Source: Ampelomyces quisqualis (taxonomy: Eukaryota; Ascomycota; Dothideomycetes; Pleosporales; Phaeosphaeriaceae). From it: a stretch of DNA of 64,000 nt. This document shows, piece after piece, positions 1 to 13,144 of the stretch (position 1 is the stretch's first letter; each line of letters begins with the position of its first letter). The translations under genes were made by a program, and so were the position numbers. The notes beneath the pieces are model-generated. The model had not been told where the DNA came from and made no database searches. It worked only from the letters and a program-made list of their open reading frames with translations. The stretch is from assembly GCA_018398575.1 (NCBI GenBank), contig JAGTXZ010000020.1, positions 1,984,001-2,048,000 on the forward strand, written 5' to 3'.

Positions 1-1799
1 TGGCGTAAATAGGCCTCTATATGAAACTTGTTAGTAGGTGCAGAGAAGAAGATATTTGGTTATTCTTAAAGCATATGCATGCAAATTTGCGAAAGGTTAG
101 GATTCTAGTTGCAGAGAGAGGAGATTATGTTAGACTTAAACCTAAGCCTACGTGCTAATTTACTAAGCTAAATTACCTATTTAGGACGCTCTAGCAACTG
201 CGCCTAGTCTTAGAATCTTGTGCAGTAGTTTCTATGCTCTTGCACGTAGCGCAATAAATAGAAACAGAGTTACCAATAGAAATATAGGGCTAGGTTACTA
301 CATTCTATAAAACGCATATTATGCTTACTTAATTGTAGAAGATATTGCTGTTTCTCTTGTCTAGACTGCTTGTAGCAATTCTGTATTAGGACGTCTCTTA
401 CTAAGGGAAGACTTCTGGACACTAGACAGAATTTATCTCTAGCAGGATTTAATTGTCTAGGTAGGAGCAACTCTCTTAGAGGAATTATTACTAGTCCTAG
501 TATTTTAACATGTTTAAAAAAGGTCTAGAAATTAAGGATAAGCCTGTTAATAGCAAGGACCTGTTAACAGATCTAAGCGCGTACACTAAGATTATGTACG
601 TAAGGAAAGACCTAGTGTTAGGCAAACATATCCTTAATTATAGAGTAGTTACAGGAACTCTATAGAGGTGCAAGGCTGCTAAGCTTCTAGATAGTGTACT
701 TGTTACAGAGGTGCGCATTGCTACCTATAATTGTATGCCAGATGTTATACACCTAGGTTAAGTAGCACTTAATCTCCTAGACAAATTAATGCGCTAAATT
801 GCTTTAGCTTTATAGGACTTGTACCTGTCTGCATTGCTAGCTTAGTATAAGTAGGAAAGAGCTAAGCTAGAAGCTTATCTATAAGGAGCAAAATAGTTCT
901 AGTCTCTTAAGACAATTACTAAGCTACTTGTTACGTAATATTTAATTAAAACTCTTTAGCTTGGCTCCTAATAGTCTTTTCTATCTTTTTGCAATTTTGT
1001 AGTTTCGCTTGCGTTTGTAGAATTAGATACAGAGGAACTTTTCCCTATTACACAGAGACGTGTGCAGTTGGTAGAACTAACAAATTTAGGTTATAATAGT
1101 TGTAGGTGCGTCTGTAGACTATTTAGCAGCTGATTTTAACTTAGATAGCACTACTCTTACCTGCGCTATAGAGATTAACAAGCTACTAGCTGTTTTTGCC
1201 TTGCAATTTATCTCTTTTTACAGCCTCTAACCAAAATTGCCTATAAAGGCAGGGCAGTTCAAGTCCAATTAGAAGAGCAAGCCTTAGAGAAACGCTAATA
1301 GCGTACAATGTGTCTAAAGAGACACCTGCACTAACCAGATATTTATAGTACTCTAAAAGACTAATTAAAGCGGGTAGGTTATATTCTATGTTAGATATAT
1401 AGCAGCCAACGCAATTGTTAGGATTTGTACTACTAGGGCTGTAGCATAAATTTTAGAATTTAATCTAAGCTGTTTCCAGGTAATATTAATCTCTCTTAAG
1501 CTTTATGCCTATGTTAACTTAGTTTGCATTTTTATAAAAGGTGCGCCAGTTTATAAATATAAGTATGTCCCCCTTAAAACTAAGTCTTCTATAATGTTGC
1601 TAGCCTACAATTAGTATTTATAAAGATGCTAATATGCCCTAATATATAGATAGACGTAGACAGATTTGTGTAATATGCTATTACAGGAGTGCTTGGACTA
1701 GCTGTACGCTTTCTAAGCTAGAACAGATTGGTTCCTAGCTAACAGGGGTAGCCTAGAGCAGGCGACTACTTATCTTTGCAACCCTAAGGCCTAATTCCC
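1..1799. other. AT-rich RIP-degraded sequence, no gene recognised
   Basis: Stop-dense, AT-rich sequence with many TAG and TAA triplets in all frames. The only ATG-initiated frame here is 66 codons on the minus strand (270-470) and shows no family motif. Weakly open plus-strand stretches towards the right side may be the damaged 5' part of the phospholipase pseudogene that follows, but nothing could be aligned to a known motif. Confidence 0.6.
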
Positions 1800-4720
1800 A
1801 TCTACTATCCTGCTTGTTAGTACCAAGGAGAAAGAAGCTGCACTTGAATCGCTGTTTCCAGGTTAGTGCTATTTAAACTCCTGTAGTCTAGCACAACTGC
1901 ATGCAGATTACTTAACGTTAAACAATAAACATCTACTGCTAATTACTAGCCTTAGCATTTATAACACTTGCGGTAGACAGAAGCTATAGTAAAAGCAAGC
2001 TGGTTACTTACGTTACAAAGTTATATAGCTATTACAGAAACCTGCTATAATCTAAACCTAGTTACTAGTTAAAACTGTTATTGGCAGGTTGCTGCTACTG
2101 TTTGCTAACATTATTTGTCTTTTTCTAGATAACTTCTCTACTCCTAATAAAGGTATTGAATTCCTACAGAGATACGTAGATTACAGCCGTTGTTTACAAG
2201 GCTAGAAGCCACAGCTTATCCTTGTTACTAAGAGCAGGTACAATCAGAAGGGCAGCGCTAACCTACTAACATTTGGTAGCGTTTAGCAGGTAAAACTACT
2301 AGCAAACAGCCGCAAAACGCTACGCTCTAATAGATATCTTACTTTAAAAAAAAACATAATTTTAAGCCTAGAGATAGTAAGGAACAGCAGAAGTGCCGCT
2401 AAAAGACTCTACTTAGCATACTACCAAAACGTTTTTTTTGAGTTAGTATTACAGCACGTTGCAACATTTGCACCTTTAGAATTTAACTTTATCTATGCTA
2501 TACGCCTATGCAATCAGATAGAAGGTTGTCTCTAGCTCTTTTTACAGGACTTTCTAGAGTTGTGTGCTGCTAATAACGTAACTAAGGAAGCTACCTTAGA
2601 GTACATAGCTTCTGCTCTTATATTAGACAGCTATCTACTAGAAATGCATCGTAAGTGTTTCTTACTCCAATTTCTATGTTTTAGTAGTAATTAATAGACT
2701 TTCCTCCCTCTAAGGTATTTGAGGCACTATACAAAGTCTACTACCATAAAGCCTTGTCGTCGCAGCGTCCTAAGCAGGAGATCTCGCTAGCAGCTTCCTG
2801 TTTACATCTAAAAGCCAGGTTTTGCAGTTTCTACTCCAAGCTTGAGAAAGGGACGCTTACGGCCGTTTAACTACATAAGAGAAATCTAGAAAACTCTTCT
2901 ATTAACTAGAAAACAATATATAGCTCCTAGTTGTGTTTTTACTATCTCTATTACAAGCCTAAACACAGCCTACGCTGTAGCTACTTATCTTGTAATTTAT
3001 GTGCCTACAGGTTTAGATCAAAACATTAGTAGATAGAACATTTATACTAGATCTCTTGGTGTATATTGTGTTAATGCCAAGGTAAGCTTACTGTCTATCT
3101 TAAGCTACCTACAGCAGGAAGCTAACTACTTGTTCTTAATAGAGGCAGTATTTAAGAGATCTTTACTCTGCATATATTACAAGCGCTTGATAAGTATCAA
3201 AAGCTCTCTTATTCTATTTATAACAAGTTTAATTTAACGCTAGGTATAAGCACAGGCAAGTCTTACTCTATAATAAGTATCTTTAAATAGACAAATTACT
3301 TACAGTTAGATATAGGCAGCCTTATTATACTTATATTTCTATTGCGCTAGACCTTAGAGGAGTGTATTGTTATTTTTAGGGAACTAGCAGAATAAGTATT
3401 CCTTCCTTGCCAATTATTTAGAAATACTTCTTTTGCAAAGATCTATAGCTTTCTATCCTCTTTGCTAACAGATAGCTTTTATAGGGCTGTTGAAATAGAA
3501 ACATGCGTAAAAGAAGCGTTTAGATTAGAAGCTACGTTGTTTAGCTGCGTATTATCTAACAAGAGTATATTAGGACTAAAAGTAGCAGTTACTACTATAG
3601 CTGTGTCTACTTTAGGACTCTGCATCTTGTCTAATTATAACAGAGCTAGAGTAAGGTAAGGTAATAGCTTGTATATATTTTAAGGTATAAGACTAATAGG
3701 TAGGTGCAAGTTACAAACACTATTAAGCTTCTTATGTACAGGACAAGGTCCTTGTGTGTAACGCGTAGGTTCTGTCTCTACCTTTTAGCTTTCTAACTTA
3801 TTTTCTATAGAGCTAGAGCAATATTAGCTGCTCCCTTCTACTTTCTAGTAAAGTTTATCCTAGGTTTAGGATTTCTCTAGAATAGTAGTGCAGGCAAGTA
3901 TAACAATTTAATTAACCCTGCAGAATAGGAATCTAAGGCTATCTGGGACGCTGTCCTAGACGTAGCTGTTTTAGTAGGCACAGGATTTGCCTAAGACCTA
4001 GATTTACTACAGACTATATCTAGAAGATTGCGCTTTTGTAATTGCTTCTTCCTACGCTTGTTTTAGCTTTTTAACGCAATGTTAAACGCATAGAGCAGCT
4101 GGAACAATTACCTAAATCAAGTATATAAAGACAAACGCTATAAATACTTCTGTATTAATATAGCATTAGAGAAGGAGCCTGCGCTTGATAATGTTAGCAA
4201 GATACTAGAACTAGAAAGCTTAGCTGCGACCTTCCTTTAAGGTTACAATTTCTTTGGTATAACATAGGCGCTATTTGCCGCTTTATTCTTCTTTAAACTT
4301 TATAGAAAACTAGTTGCAAAGAGAGCTTCTTTCTTATGCTTAGGCTCTATCCTCTGTTGTAGCCTAGACACACGCGCGCTAATTAAAAGAATTTTACAGA
4401 AATACCTAGAAGCCTTATTTACTATAAAAGATAGGACTAGTCTAGGCTATATGTGTAGCTACAGTCTTTGTGCTACTTGCGGCTATTACTGCAAGGCCGT
4501 TAACTTTAAAGTTTACTACACCAATCAGAGCGTGTGCATTTAGGTCCAGTTTAATTGGTTGGGTTAGCACCAAATTAGTAGATTTCCTTAATTAATAACA
4601 CAGTTTGTAAAACTCTAGTTGCTAGACGCTAAGTTTGGCAGACCAGATTATTAAATTGCAAGCGATCTGGGTACAAGCGGTTGCAAGTGTTAGATTACTA
4701 AGAAAAGAAAAAAAGCTACT
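1800..4720 (+). pseudogene. Patatin-like phospholipase (FabD/lysophospholipase-type) pseudogene, RIP-damaged
   Basis: Reading through stops, about 3,129-3,420 gives a patatin core. The glycine-rich oxyanion loop survives as LNRGSI*EIF (expected form LDGGGIRGIF), and the nucleophile elbow GxSxG is intact as GISTG with its serine. A 60-bp intron (3,260-3,319, GT...AG) fits immediately after the elbow; removing it restores the expected TG-x-LIILIFLLR helix followed by a TLEEC segment. Further on, 3,462-3,659 is an open 65-codon stretch, then come ILAAPFYF, an NNLINPAEQES segment and LVGTGFA, all typical of the patatin C-terminal half. An open C-terminal extension rich in aromatic residues continues to about 4,710. 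Upstream, a C-x2-C pair at about 2,990-3,000 and long readable stretches from about 1,900 suggest a large N-terminal region. Known for the family: Ser-Asp dyad acyl hydrolases, in fungi often large multidomain proteins. The catalytic Asp could not be placed. Limits are approximate. Confidence 0.62.
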
Positions 4721-6342
4721 CCTTTGAAAACTAGGGCTTTTAAAAGACAGTGCGTAGAGCTTACTACGAAGAATTAAGACTGTCTACACTATATTTATAA
4801 GATGTAAAGTTAGAGGCTCTATAGCAATTAGACTAGAATAATATTAATACTAGAAGAAAGTACTTTTTATTTTGTACCAGATCTTAGGGCTTAAAGAGCT
4901 TTCTATTTATTGTACTTATAGGGCTTTACGTACTAGCACTAAACCTTATTCAACGTCTTTAGCTAATCTTATCAAAGCTACAACAGAAGAGAGTAGAGCG
5001 CAAAGAACGTAATTAATTGCTTTAGAACATTATTACTAAAAGACAGCAATATGATTAAGCATAACGTAGACAAGCAAAATTTACACAACTACACAACGCT
5101 AATAATAAAGCTTTTACGTCTAGTTACTTGAATATACAGTTCTGCTTTAGAAACTAAATAAGCTTCTAGTGCAATATAGAAAATAGTTCTTAAATTAGCC
5201 TAAATATAGACAGAATAACATAACTCTATAGTTACTAGGCAGTTTACCTAGCTAATCTAGAGCTTGGAACGTTCTTAGTGTTAGGATATAGTTTAGGTAG
5301 TTAGTTAGAACTGTACTCTTTTATATATAGTTACACTACACTTAACAATAAAAGATACGTAGTATAGTTACAGCGTTACTAAGTAGGCAGTTATAGACAA
5401 AACTATAAAAAAGTAATAACTATTTACGCTATTCTACTTAATATATCACATAGCCCTATAAGTAGTTCTGTTTTCCTACCTCTCTATTACTTCTAATAGT
5501 TTTAAATACTTCTTATAAACTTCTATTAACTAAGGTACTAGATTATTAACGTAGCGTTGCGCTACTATAATGTATGTTTCTATACTATTAAGCTGTTTAC
5601 AGAACATGTCTTGCAGCTTAGAAATATTGCGTCTTAACTGTTAAACCTTATTTTGTAACTTGTTTAGCTCTTTGTTTATTTGTAGCGGTGTAGAGTTGTT
5701 AGTAGCTGCAGCAGCAAGAGCTAATAAGGCTTGTTTAAAGCCTTTATACAACTTCTGTAGAATAAACATGCTCTTATTCCAATTAAGCTTCCAATTCTAT
5801 TCTAGGAGTAGTAGCAGGCAATGCGTAAATGCTTAGGACAATCTAGAGGCGATTATTGCATCTAAGGACGCTAACGGCGTTAGCTGTTTAGGAAACCAAG
5901 CGTTGTAATTGATTGAAGCTATAATAGGTATAAGACGTAAACCTAGTAATAGATAGACGCATTTATAACTAAGAATTAGACGTTACAAAATTCTCTAGTA
6001 ACAAGTTTACGCAAAATGTTTTAAATGTTAAAAGGCATCAGTTGGCTGCTAAATAATTAGGAATTTGGTAACGATCCAAGCCTGTTAATCTAATCCTATG
6101 TTATAGTTAGCCTAATAACTATAACGTCCTAAGACGTAGTAGTAGAATAAGGGTCTAGTTAGAGTCTTATCCATCTACTTCTAGTGGAGAAAGATCTTTC
6201 AGCTGGGTAGTATCTGGCTAGTTGTCTCTAATCTCTGTTAATCTAGATGCACTAGCCAAGAAGACCTATTTACTATTAGAGGAGGATAAGTGCTAAGCCT
6301 AGATCTCTATAGAGTAGGTAGATTACTATCCTGCTAGACTTA
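4721..6342. other. AT-rich degraded interval between phospholipase relic and Gypsy element
   Basis: A basic, glutamine-rich plus-strand frame can be read with stops at about 4,970-5,110, but no domain is recognisable. The remainder is stop-dense. It probably belongs to the older sequence into which the Gypsy element inserted, since its right edge carries the 5-bp target duplication. Confidence 0.5.
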
Positions 6343-6347
6343 TTAGC
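6343..6347. repeat. Target-site duplication TTAGC (left copy, Gypsy)
   Basis: TTAGC abuts the TG of the left LTR; the identical pentamer abuts the CA of the right LTR at 13,444-13,448. A 5-bp duplication is usual for Gypsy integrases. Confidence 0.9.
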
Positions 6348-6646
6348 TGTAACGACGCAGGTAGGTACAGCTATTAGGATTGAATTGGATACGTATCAGA
6401 GGCATATAGGAGTGCGTGTTGTATCAGAGATTCTGGATTGGCTATATACCTATAGGTCTTGTATAGAAGGACAAGAGAAACTTGTTTTCTATCTATGCTA
6501 TAGGCTTATATTTATAGTGGGCGTAGCAGCTGAGTTAGAGCGCTGTTGGAGCGCTTTTGGTCCTAATCTACTAGCTCTCTACATAATCTGTTACTAAGCC
6601 TTTATAAGGTATTAGATGTAATATGTGTTTGCATGTACTTGTTACA
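6348..6646 (-). repeat. LTR of Gypsy element (3' LTR in element orientation)
   Basis: 299-bp LTR with TG...CA ends. It contains a fortuitous 70-codon plus-strand frame (6,385-6,597) that recurs in the other LTR, so that frame is a repeat signature and not a gene. The two LTRs differ at scattered positions, most visibly as C/T and G/A changes. Confidence 0.93.
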
Positions 6647-6648
6647 TT

Positions 6649-6660
6649 ACCCTTCTTCTT
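6649..6660 (-). other. Polypurine tract of Gypsy element
   Basis: The minus strand next to the left LTR reads AAGAAGAAGGG just before TAA and the LTR. This purine run is the expected second-strand primer and fixes the element's orientation. Confidence 0.65.
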
Positions 6661-8249
6661 AAAATTGATAGTCTCTATTAATTGAGTCTGTATTAGTGTT
6701 GTTTTAGATACCTCTTTAAATTGTTGTAAACTCTTATTTACCTTAAGTTTATTTTGGGATAACGTAATATAGCTGTTTGTTGTTGTTTTAATTGGCGCGC
6801 TAGCGCGTTTAACGTTTCTAACTTTACCTTAAGCTTTTTAAGCATATATACAAGGCTAGCCCTCTAGTATACTACTTCTCTATACTCTCTCTCTTACGTT
6901 TGTATACCTAAAGCTATTTAAGCCTTGTTCTTTCTTAATTACTAGCTAACTGTATAGTAGATACACATAATGCCTATTTCTGTCTCTTCTGGGGCTTATT
7001 CCTTAGCCTATTAGGTTGTTTACCTGTAGGCCGCAAGGGCTTTTGCCTGCAGCTATTTTAATATTAAGTTTAGATTCTATTTGAATGTGTTTAAGAAGTG
7101 TGCTTATTGCACACTCTTAAATAAGAAGTATTGCCTAGTTCCTCTATATGCAGGCTAGAAGTATAATAGCCTCTTTAGGGCTCTTAACTGCAGGTTTGCT
7201 GCCTTAGGTAGAGATAAGTCTAACAAGGTAGTGTTAGAGCAGAAGGCTGCTGTTAAGGAGGCGGCGTTTTGGTTGGCTGCTATTATACAAGTAGGCACTG
7301 CACAGGTAGCTAATATAAATAACACTAACTTATTAGTTAGCGCTTATTACTAGAGGGAGGAGCTGGCTAGAAAGGTTAGGGTAATAGCTAAGGAGGTTAG
7401 GTCGCTTAGAAGAAGTACAGCAGGGTTAACTAGTGTAGTTGCTTAGCTAGTAGATGTTATAATAGTATTAAGGGCCAATTAGTTGGCAGAGTAAGAGAAG
7501 GCGCAGAAGGCAGCGCAAGAGGCTAGTACTTGCAGCAAGTAGGGCTAGAACAGAAGACTACTAGGTAGTGCGTTAGTGTCTGCACCTAGAGATTTAGATA
7601 ATTAAGAATATCCTACTAGTAGTAATAACAGTCTGCTGTTAGATCTAATAGAAGAGTAAGACTCCTATTGTTAATAGCTGTTACTTACTAGTGTAGTAGT
7701 TGCAATATTAAGTTTAATTTCCCTAACATAATTATCTTGCAATGCTATAAGATCTTTAACTTCTTTTTCTTATGCTGTAATCTATTTAGCTAACGCTTGT
7801 AGAGGTTCTAGCTGTTTTAGATAGCGTTTATAAAACGCTTGCAATATATGTAGAGTGCCTATAAAGTTTAAGGCATTATACTAGGTAGAGTTAGGATTAT
7901 AGCCTACCTATTTTATATAATACTTTAGGATAGAGCAGTATAGCTTGCTAGCTAGAATCTCTTTAACTTCCTATTCTTTAACGCCTTAAATTAAGATGCT
8001 AGATAGGTTTAGGCTTAGCTAACTAGCTAGGGGGTTATTAGAGTCTTTGCAAAGAACATCTAGAGCAAACACGTTATAGATCTTAGATTCTTTAGGTAGC
8101 TTTAGTTAAAATAAATAGCTAACTTGTTCTAGAACTTTAAAGAGGCCTTCCTATAATTTAGCAAGTTTGCGACTTAGGTAGGTAACAGATAGGTTTTAAG
8201 TTAAGAGGTAAACCTTGTTACCTACTGCCTAATTAACGAGTTAACAATG

Positions 8250-10570
8250 TTTGTTTACTTTAGTAGCTATTTATTACTGCGCCTTTTCTATATTGTCTTT
8301 GGCTGTGCGCTAGGCTTTATGCATATAGGTAGCTAAGCTTAAGGCATCTTTAACGTTTATATCTTTGTGTTTTAAAGGGGATAATACCTAATCCTAGCTC
8401 TGTTGTAGTTTGGATCTAAACAGGAGCTAGTATAGTGCTATACTAATTGCGGAGTGCAGTAGTGTAGCTTAAGCTTAATTAATTATTAGCAAAAGGTTAC
8501 TCTAGTTGTCCTAGTAGTAGGATATAAAGGGCCTTAATTGTTAATTAATATACTTGTTTATAATCTTGGTTTGTCTATTAGTTTGTTTATAGTAGGCTAT
8601 AGAAAGCTTAATTTGCACGCCTAAGATCTTATAGAACTTAGACTAGAATTAGGACATAAACTAGGGGCTATAGTTAGACACTATGCTTTTAGGCGTGTAG
8701 CTGAATTGGTATACCTATTAGATAAACAAATAAGCTATTTCCTAGGCGTTAATAGTCTTGTAACATAGGATAGAGATAGCTTGCTTTAATAGGCAATTAA
8801 TAATAACTATGATTTGATTATAGCTATACTAATTAGTTGGAAATGTCTTGAAATCTATACACAAATGCTGCATAGGCCTGTTAGGAATTAGTAACAGATA
8901 GAGGAACTCTTAGGATTAGAGCTGTCTTAGATAGGATCTTTAATAGGAAACGCAGTTTTGTACATAGCGTTTGCATATAGCCTCTATGCCTTTCTAGTAG
9001 TATTACTAAGCCAAAAGCTAATACGTCTTTATAGCGCTTGGGTAGGCAGTAGATACCTAATTGTAAGCTTCTCTAATTAGTTAGGTGCATAAAGGGGAAT
9101 CCTTAGGTACACATAGGCGTAAGTAATACAGCAGTAGTCCTTCTTAAACACAATACAGCTGTAGTAGCGTAAGGCGTTCTTCCTTAAAGGAGCAGCAATT
9201 CTCTGCTAACAGAGCTTTAATTAGTTCTAACAAGTTAAGATTTAGGGGGGCACTAATAGATTAGACTGAAATAGCTAAAACATTAATCTCTAGCTAGTTA
9301 CAGACGTAGTTCTAAGCCAGTTTAGAGTTAACTAGGGGGTTTAGGCGTTTAGGTCCTAGAAGTACACAGGATCTGTTGTCTTGTTAGGCAACCTTAACCT
9401 TACTAACGTCCTATTCTCTTTGGCTTAGGATATTAGCTTACTTGTTAAGCTTGCTAGGCGTGTACTTAATGTAGAAATTAAAAGAGGCAATAATCTCTGC
9501 CTATTGTGCTTAACGTGTATTAAGAACCTTAGTAGTTATAAAGTATTCTAAGGAGCAGTAATCTGAATACACCTGGATTTAACTCTGTATAGAGGTAAGT
9601 TTGGCTCTCTACTTTTTAAATACTTTTAGAATAGTAAAAAGTTCTTTGTTGTGTATTTTCTAATTAAGCTTAGCTCTAGATAGAGTGTAACTGTAGAAGG
9701 CTATAGGATACTACTTGTTATTAGAGTGCTTCTAAGAGAGTACCTCTGCTATTACTCTATCTAACGCGTTAGTTTCTAACTTTATATTATACTTAGAATA
9801 GAAATAAGACAGCGTAGGAATAGCTAGGAGTAAGGCTTTAATTTAATTAAAAGCCTATTAGCAGTCTGTAGTCTATTTAAATAGTGTAGAGGGACTTTAA
9901 AGCTTTAGGATTAGTTTAGCTATATAGGAGAAATCCTTAATAAACTGTTAATAGAAACTAGCGAAACTAAGAAATAACTTAACGCTAGTAACTATAGTAG
10001 GTTTAGCCTAGTTTTAGAGTGCTTCTACCTTGTTAAGGTTAACTTTAGTGCCCTAGTTTGTTAAAACGTAGCCTAGATACTTTGTGTAGGTTACATGGAA
10101 TTTACTCTTCTAAATGTCTACTTAGAGTCCTGCAGTACGTAGGCGCTCTAAGACCTTTTGGACGTGTTCCTAATGTAAGTTTATATCCTCTAAGTAGATT
10201 AGAATGTTGTTAAGATACGTAATGCAGAAATTGTTAAGATAATTAATTAGTATATTGTTTATGTAGCGCTAATACGTTGCTAGCCTATTGTATAAGCCAA
10301 AAGGGAGAACCTTACACTTATATATACTGTAACAGGTCTAAAAGGTAGTATACTCTTTAGAGTTAGGATCTATACAAATTTTGTTAAAGGTGGCTTAGAT
10401 GTTAAACTTAGTAAAGATCTTAGCTTTAGAGAGACGTAATAGCAGCTTATTAATGCAAGGGATTAGATAGACGTTCTTGCGCGTAAGGGCGTTAATCTTC
10501 TAGTAGTCTACATAGATGTGTATATCTCTATTTGGTTTGCGTACACAAAGAATAGGTAAAGTAAAAGGGC
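8250..10570 (-). pseudogene. Gypsy pol: reverse transcriptase, RNase H, integrase (decayed)
   Basis: Translating the minus strand through stops gives a continuous Gypsy pol. RT spans about 10,560 to 10,100, with segments matching RKPNRDIHIYVDY, LPFGLYN and the active site YLNNILIY (10,194-10,217), where YLDD has become YLNN by G-to-A change. RNase H follows at about 9,830-9,380, with AFYSYTLSRAKLN and HNKEL. The integrase has a zinc-binding region near 9,000, then the core: the first acidic residue in QHLCIDF (about 8,850-8,870), the second in VSNYSP*F (about 8,650-8,700, Asp changed to Asn), and the third in RQTKIIN (about 8,560-8,590, Glu changed to Lys). All losses are transitions, as expected for RIP. 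A protease DTG box was not found. Downstream, 6,660-8,250 is the element's tail; a chromodomain was not demonstrable. Confidence 0.88.
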
Positions 10571-11399
10571 TTTAGCTAGCCTTAATAAAACCCTTCTAAA
10601 GGTGTTCCTAGACGTAGGCCTTAGTAGCTTTAAGCTCCTCCTAATTCTACTTGTATAGGAGACTAAACGCATTTAGTAATAGTTCTTTAAGGACAATCTT
10701 GTAATTATACAGATAGTAAGGAGGTAATTAATTAGCTGCTAACTTGCTAAATATATTCTGATACTAGGAGTAGTAGGCAGGTAATTTCTTATCTAATTAG
10801 CTTTAATTGTCTGCGTTGTCCTTAAAGGCAAGGATCCTGTTAATCTTATAGAGGCTTGTTGTAAAGAACTTGTTCTAGGGCTTCTTTATGATAAAGTAAA
10901 ATGTATTAGCAGAAATAAGAGCTATGCGGGTGCTTAGAGGGGATTTGGACTCTAAGCGGGTTTGCTTGGTTGGGGTATAAGGAATCTCTGAGATTTTTTG
11001 GGCTAATAGAAGCTTCAAGCACCTCTTGATACAATAAATAGAAGAAGAAGAACAGTAAGGACTGTTTTGGATATAATAGTCTTCTTTCTCTTATAGGGCG
11101 TTGCGTTGCTGCACATTAAGATAGATAGTAGCTGGCACTATAGCTTAATGTAGAATAGTAGGAATAGGGGGTAAAGGATTGTATAAATAGGGGTACTTGG
11201 ATAGCCAAATAAACTATAACCTATTTGTGTCTAATTAAATCTTAAATTGTCTTAACTATTGGATGCTAAGTATATAATCCTAAGACCTAAGATTAAGAAT
11301 AAGAAATAGACAGTTTAAAATCTTTTGGCTATTAATATTCAAGTGTAGTTAAATATATTAAGTAACTAAAGAAGTAATCTAATCCTTGAAGCTGCGCAC

Positions 11400-13000
11400 C
11401 TAAACCTAGAAGGGGAGCTTCTAGATAGGTTGCTGCAAGGCTTTAGAAACAGATAAAACAATTTGTAAATTCAAAAATAGGAAACTTTAAGTACTAGTAT
11501 TAATAAGAGTATTAAGGCGTAAGCTAAGGCCTTAGTTGTAAAGAAGTGTAGGTATAAGGAAATAGGAACTGCAAAACAAATAAGAAAGGTTAAGGTAGGA
11601 TAGATTGTAACAGCTTAGGCCTAGAAAGGAGTATTCTTTTAGGCGCTTCTGTTTCCTATATAATATACCTCCTGATTAGGTTGCTCTTAAGCATCTTTAT
11701 ACTTATCTACTTCTACAGCTTTAATCTAACGCATACAAGGCTTTGTGCAGTTACTAGAGTAGTGTCCTAGCTTACTGCAATTGTAATAACTACTAGGAGT
11801 CTTCTGTTATTCTAGCTTAGAGGTCTTTATAAGAAGACGTACTGTTGTAAATCAATAGGCTAGCGCAGAATTTGTTAGAGCGTTAGTAGTAGTAGTTTAA
11901 TTCAGCTCCAAATTCTGTTGTAGAGCTAACCTAATTAGCAACTTGGCAGTAGCTAGTATTATACTTAGTGTAGAGTTGTTCTTCTGCTCTATATTGTATG
12001 CAGTAAGGTGTTCTACTATCTAATTAAATAAGTTCTTTTATTAGTGCCTAAATCCTAGGTTAGGGGCTTGCAACCCTAGCGTAATCTTAGTCTATAAGTA
12101 GTAAAACTACTCTAAAGGGGGTACTTGTCTCTTAACTGCAGAACTTAAAAACCTAGCTTTAAATAAGGGGAACGTTTCCTCCTTTGTTATTTGCAATTAA
12201 TTAAACGCTATACAGCTTTTAGCTACCTTGTTGCCTATAATAAAGTAGGACTTAAGTAGCTTAACTATTTGCTTAGCGTTCTGGAATTGCTCTTAATTAG
12301 TATCTAATAAATATTATAGCTTAAGATAGCCCTTAGCTAATCCTATAGTGTAGCCCTATACTAAGGCTATGCGTTGTCTTTTAGTCTAATAGTAATCTAA
12401 GTTGATTTTAAGTTAATTCTAGATTAAGGCCTGCTATTAGCAGAAGGTAGGATCTTTTCTATTGCTAAGATTGTCTATATTAGGCGTTTTCTCAGATTGT
12501 TAAAGTTAGCAAGAGCTCTTATAGCAATGTAAGTACTTAGATGTAGAGCTGTTAGATAAACAGCAGGGTGCAGAATTGTTCTAGGGTAATTTGGTAGTAG
12601 GTAGGAGCTTGTCTAGTCTTACTAACAGAGTTGGTCCTTTCTTAAGGGAATTAATTTCTGCTAACGCCTGTTTTAAATCTTGTTGTAATTAATTAACCTC
12701 TATTTAGGCAAGGGTTAGATTTAGTGCAGCTCTAGGCTAAGAGAGTTTCTTAGTGTCTGTCTTTTTTACTTTAGCACTCTGTTGCTAGGTTGTTATAGTT
12801 AATATAGAGTTGTCTTAGGGGAAGGCTCCTGGAGTTAGTTCTTTGGGGAGAGTTATTAGCGTTACCTCTAATACTCCTAGGTTATTAATAGTCTCTAAGT
12901 TTCTATTATAGCGCTAAACGCAACTTTTACTAAAGTAATTCTAACTGTGTGTTAATAGGAAGATCTAAACCTAAAGGCTTTAGCTGTTAGAAGATCTAAG
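11400..13000 (-). pseudogene. Gypsy gag with CCHC zinc knuckle (decayed)
   Basis: On the minus strand at 11,744-11,788 the frame reads YYNCSKLGHYSSNC, a retroviral-type zinc knuckle C-x2-C-x4-H-x4-C whose first Cys has become Tyr. Its position upstream of RT and downstream of the 5' LTR is where gag nucleocapsid belongs. The rest of gag is too broken to delimit, so the outer limits are approximate. Confidence 0.75.
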
Positions 13001-13144
13001 GGATCCTAACTGTGTTTAATAGATTTAAGGTTGTAAACAGATCTAATTTAGATAGGGTTTTAGACGTTTTAACGCAATCTTTTTAAAAGTAAATAGCAAT
13101 ATTATCTGAATGCTATTACTAGTGGAATAAAGTTTCTCTTGTAA

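Noticed and set aside
6385..6597. 70-codon plus-strand ORF, repeated at 13,203-13,394
   Set aside because: Both copies lie wholly inside the two LTRs of the Gypsy element and on its non-coding strand.
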